DNA of 52,169 nucleotides from an uncultured Lachnospiraceae bacterium (GTDB lineage: Bacteria > Bacillota > Clostridia > Lachnospirales > Lachnospiraceae): contig CANOLA010000010.1 in the NCBI GenBank assembly GCA_947566705.1, positions 1-52,169 on the forward strand, in the 5' to 3' direction. Numbering within the stretch: position 1 is the stretch's first letter; the number at the start of each line of letters is the position of its first letter. Position numbers and translations under genes: made by a program. A model generated the notes under the pieces. The model made no database searches. It was not told where the DNA came from and was given only the letters and a program-made list of their open reading frames with translations. Of the stretch, positions 49,465 to 52,169 are shown piece after piece.

Positions 49465-50175
49465 ATGAAAATACATAGAAAAGTTATTGCAGTATTACTA
49501 TTAGCAGTCCTGTTTTTTGGATTAGTTAGTCCGGCCACCACCTATACGGCAGAGGCAGCAGGCTACTATCCCCGTATTAAGGAAAAAAATCTGACACTGC
49601 AGGTGGGGAAGAGCAAAAAACTGACCATAACAAATGCTGACGGACTAAAGAAGAAGTTTAAGAGCAAGGACAAAACCATTGCAAAGGTATCAAAAACGGG
49701 AAAGATAACGGGAGTAAAAAAGGGAGAAACCGACATTGTAATAACCTTTTCTGCACCGAAAAAGGGGAGCTATGATGCAGAGGTTCATGTTAAGGTAGAG
49801 CCTAAGCCGTTTACGAGCCTGACAAAAACGGTCACGATTGAGAATCTTACGCAGTACCGTATCTGGGTAAAAAGTGCAGACAAGAAGAAGCTGCCTTATA
49901 ACATTGTAATCAGTACGGAGAGTGAGAGCGAGAACCTGAACCTTGAAATATACGATGGGAATGTCAATAAAAAGAGCGGAGGTGTGGTGTTTGTAGGCGA
50001 CCTTGCTCAAATAGATTCTTCCCAAAAGGAGGTAGAAATCACTTCAAGTAAAGAGGTGGTATGGATTAATAACAGGAGCGGGGCTCCCGTGGAAGTTACC
50101 ATTACGATCAGCACTGCTGATGCTAAGAGGAAAATGAAGGACGTGGATTTCGATGAAGCGAAGTTAACACATTGA
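49465..50175 (+). CDS. secreted protein with a bacterial Ig-like (Big_2) domain
   Basis: 236 residues. Signal peptide ~1-32 (VIAVLLLAVLFFGLVSPATTYTAEAA). Residues ~38-112 are a Big_2 domain: LTLQVGKSKKLTI, SKDKTIAKVSKTGKITGVKKGETDIVIT, the classic W/AKVS..GKITGVKKG pattern. Residues ~118-225 form a beta-rich C-terminal domain resembling jelly-roll/PPC-like modules (YRIWVKSADKKKLPYNIVIST). No anchor motif is visible. Strong AAGGAGAG ribosome site. Likely an extracellular or wall-associated protein; same strand as the next two secreted genes. Confidence 0.8.
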   Translation: MKIHRKVIAVLLLAVLFFGLVSPATTYTAEAAGYYPRIKEKNLTLQVGKSKKLTITNADGLKKKFKSKDKTIAKVSKTGKITGVKKGETDIVITFSAPKKGSYDAEVHVKVEPKPFTSLTKTVTIENLTQYRIWVKSADKKKLPYNIVISTESESENLNLEIYDGNVNKKSGGVVFVGDLAQIDSSQKEVEITSSKEVVWINNRSGAPVEVTITISTADAKRKMKDVDFDEAKLTH

Positions 50176-50202
50176 CAAAGTTTAATAGAAGGAGGAAGGA
50201 AA

Positions 50203-51999
50203 ATGAAGAGTGCATTAAAAAGAGTAATGGCGGCATTTCTATGTCTTACATTATTTGCGGCTTCTGTTGCCATGCAGCCGGAGGAGGTACGGGCGGACGA
50301 GTGGCTTGACTATGTGAACAAGTGCCAAAACAGCATGATTAGTTTTACAAGGGCGAATACGGGGCTGAAAAGTTCTGATATTCTGGGATCGGCGTATTTG
50401 GTGGGAGAGGATGACATGGCAGGCAAATCATGGCTTGCAAGCTGTCCAAAGCATGATATGTACGCCGTTCCTGCGGGTACCAAAATAAACGGAAAGACCG
50501 TAAACCCGAAGTATCTTCCGCAGGATAACAAGGAATATCTTATTTCCATAAGGGAAAAATATCTTGTGGGGAATCCCTACATGACGAATTCTATTTATTC
50601 CAAGCCGGAAGGTTTTCAGGGAACGTTCCGGGAGGGATACCGGTTCTATGTATTTGACTACGACGAGGACTGGGTTACCATATGGGACGACGGATTTCAG
50701 GCATGGAGTTATGTGACGGGGAGGTTTGCCTGCGGAACAGATGCAGACGCCTACATGGAGACGCACCCGGCGGGCTTTTACAGGATAGCGCGCAAGAAAG
50801 TATGGATTGACTTTGGTTTAAAGGAGAACCACCCGTGGAAGTCGGAGTCGGAGATTCCGAATGTGGGAACGGGTACGGTGACAAGGCTTGTATACCTGCG
50901 TCCTGTCCCGAATGAGAAGGAAACCGTCTATACGCCGGTTTATGCCCTGCCGCGTGGAACGAAGCTGAATGTGGTCTCCACGGAGTTAGTACCTTCACAG
51001 GCAGGCGGCAGTACGAAGAAGTACTATAAGGTATCCTTTAACGGAAGTGACAAGACCCAGAATAATGCAGTGTATTACCTTCATTACAAAGTGCCGGGAA
51101 TGTACTATATAGACAGCCGCTACCTGGACTTTGCAAAAAAAGGCGAAAAAATTCCGGAGGGCAGCGTGCCTGCCAAGATTGTAAACGTAACGTCGAAAAC
51201 CTCGGCTTATGCTTATGCGGCAAAGGACATCAATTCGGAAAAGATAGGTATCATGTCAAAAAACTATGAAACATGGCTTTTTCCTTCAGAGTCTGACTCC
51301 GAATGGACAACGATATGGTTCAGCGGACATAAACGGTATGTGCAGACGAAATATATCAGCAAGGCTGACTATAAGGTAAAGGATATTTCTGGTTTAAGGC
51401 TTGCGGATATTAAAGACAATAATCTCATTTATACATGGAACAAGGGAGAAAATAACGTTGATTTTTCCTGTAAGATTATTGCACAGTACGGGGTTCTTGA
51501 GAAGGTTCTATACTCCAATGAGCATGTAAAGAAGGCACAGCTTACGGTAAAGAGCTCTTATCTTAATAAAGCGGAAGGCAAGGTTAAGATTGTCGTGCAG
51601 GCAAACAACTTAAACGGGGGCAAGGGCAAGGAGCTTTCGACCAGATTTATTCAGACGTCGACCTCCAAGCTAAATGTTAAAAATCTGCGGGCACATAGAA
51701 CAAAAATAACCACGAACTATAGGAAACTCCCGAACGGAAAGATACACTATTTCGGCACTTTAGGCTCATGTATACAGATTTCTACAAATAAGAATTTTAA
51801 AAACGCCAGAACAATTCAGAAATCCTATATGGAAAACGGCGAAAAAAAGTATAAGCAGATATATGAAATCGGTAATTTAAAGCCGAATACCACCTACTAT
51901 ATCAGAAGGCGTTACATGAAAGATATCAAAACGGCGGCGGGAAATCGGCAGTTTCCGACCAAATGGTCAGAGACAGAGAAGATAAAGACGCTGCCATGA
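50203..51999 (+). CDS. large secreted protein with SH3-like repeats and a Fn3-like end
   Basis: 598 residues. Signal peptide ~1-31 (VMAAFLCLTLFAASVAMQPEEVRADE). Residues ~35-170 are Trp/Tyr-rich with no family I know. Two or three SH3-like stretches follow: ~225-305 (YLRPVPNEKETVYTPVYALPRGTKLNVV) and ~325-395 (TSKTSAYAYAAKDINSEKIGIMSKN...WTTIWFSGHKRYVQTKYIS). The C-terminal ~100 residues resemble a fibronectin type III module in bacterial style: IQISTNKNFKNARTI and YEIGNLKPNTTYYIRRRY, with TKWSETEKIKTLP at the very end. Extracellular, probably wall-binding; function unknown. Preceded by GAAGGAGGAAGG. Confidence 0.7.
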   Translation: MKSALKRVMAAFLCLTLFAASVAMQPEEVRADEWLDYVNKCQNSMISFTRANTGLKSSDILGSAYLVGEDDMAGKSWLASCPKHDMYAVPAGTKINGKTVNPKYLPQDNKEYLISIREKYLVGNPYMTNSIYSKPEGFQGTFREGYRFYVFDYDEDWVTIWDDGFQAWSYVTGRFACGTDADAYMETHPAGFYRIARKKVWIDFGLKENHPWKSESEIPNVGTGTVTRLVYLRPVPNEKETVYTPVYALPRGTKLNVVSTELVPSQAGGSTKKYYKVSFNGSDKTQNNAVYYLHYKVPGMYYIDSRYLDFAKKGEKIPEGSVPAKIVNVTSKTSAYAYAAKDINSEKIGIMSKNYETWLFPSESDSEWTTIWFSGHKRYVQTKYISKADYKVKDISGLRLADIKDNNLIYTWNKGENNVDFSCKIIAQYGVLEKVLYSNEHVKKAQLTVKSSYLNKAEGKVKIVVQANNLNGGKGKELSTRFIQTSTSKLNVKNLRAHRTKITTNYRKLPNGKIHYFGTLGSCIQISTNKNFKNARTIQKSYMENGEKKYKQIYEIGNLKPNTTYYIRRRYMKDIKTAAGNRQFPTKWSETEKIKTLP

Positions 52000-52011
52000 G
52001 TATAGGAAAGT

Positions 52012-52051
52012 GTCAGCTCATTTGCTGACTGTCGTGCATCTATGATGTACG
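52012..52051 (+). other. two tandem hairpins between secreted-protein genes
   Basis: GTCAGC (52012-52017) pairs with GCTGAC (52024-52029); CGTGCATC (52033-52040) pairs with GATGTACG (52044-52051) with one G-T. No T-run follows, so a processing or attenuating structure is as likely as a terminator. Confidence 0.4.
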
Positions 52052-52100
52052 GCCCGGCAAATTTTGCATGAGCGGATGTTCAAAGAAAGGAGGCAGATTT

Positions 52101-52169
52101 ATGAAAAGATACAGAAAATTTGCGGCAATTATGCTTCTGGCAGCGCTGATGATTGGAATCCTTGCCGAA
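52101..52169 (+). CDS. start of a signal-peptide protein, cut by window end
   Basis: AAAGGAGG precedes ATG 52101; the 23 visible codons, MKRYRKFAAIMLLAALMIGI..., form a signal peptide. Nothing more can be said; it continues the run of secreted proteins. Confidence 0.65.
   Translation, partial: MKRYRKFAAIMLLAALMIGILAE

Noticed and set aside
1-52169. CRISPR arrays, rRNA genes or complete insertion sequences
   Set aside because: No regularly spaced repeats, no rRNA-like stretches and no transposase gene were found; the only recombinase is the tyrosine type at 42522.

Overview
The window reads as the chromosome of a motile, anaerobic Firmicute of the Clostridia, most likely a Lachnospiraceae-type gut bacterium. 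The evidence is a flagellin tail followed by fliS, a Gram-positive Tad pilus locus with DUF5702 and DUF6382/FHA proteins, a DUF6145-type small protein, strong GGAGG ribosome binding sites, sigma-A promoters of TTGACA-17-TATAAT type, and tRNA genes without encoded CCA. No rRNA, CRISPR array or complete insertion sequence was seen.

Region 1 (1-12976) is surface machinery. It holds the flagellin C-terminus, fliS, a convergent DUF2508 gene, then one long operon for a Tad/Flp pilus (prepilin peptidase, TadZ, TadA ATPase, TadB, TadC, a 55-residue Flp pilin, DUF5702 protein, TadE-like proteins, a second prepilin peptidase, an FHA protein) and a rhomboid protease. A flavodoxin-SCP2 fusion and a HIT protein follow. 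Region 2 (13088-28041) is mostly core metabolism: murG, a small membrane protein, an SH3/cell wall hydrolase, a hybrid histidine kinase overlapping the upstream region of cbiK, a DegV protein, ornithine carbamoyltransferase, birA-coaX-dusB, greA and lysS. lysS carries a fused C-terminal tRNA-binding domain.

Region 3 (28042-36060) is an A+T-richer accessory stretch with clear decay. It has a tRNA-Lys, an rtcB lacking an internal active-site segment, an XRE protein, a tight array of odd tRNAs (Glu-TTC, Glu-CTC, His, Tyr, a Ser remnant), a MocR-type regulator with a flavin-binding neighbour, and then a scrapyard of truncated genes (NimA-like, rhodanese/FAD reductase tail, mrp) around an intact metallo-hydrolase and a rhodanese lipoprotein. 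A DUF4143 ATPase closes it.

Region 4 (36100-49317) is the most interesting part. It is an expanded type I restriction-modification island: Fic protein, hsdM, a HEPN/AbiJ-like protein, a cassette, a small membrane protein, a second hsdS, an unknown polytopic membrane protein and hsdR. The cassette holds a phage-nuclease-like gene, hsdS1, a DUF3990/DUF3791-type pair and a tyrosine recombinase, and is bracketed by two exact 20-bp direct repeats. Both hsdS genes carry the same 10-bp sequence in inverted orientation on either side of the second target recognition domain. A promoter at the head of the island is wrapped by three copies of an ATGACTAAATT element. My inference is a self-mobilising or shuffling specificity cassette that carries its own addiction and abortive-infection genes.

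Region 5 (49320-52169) encodes secreted proteins: an Ig-like (Big_2) protein, a large SH3-like/Fn3-like protein and the start of a third signal-peptide protein cut by the window edge.
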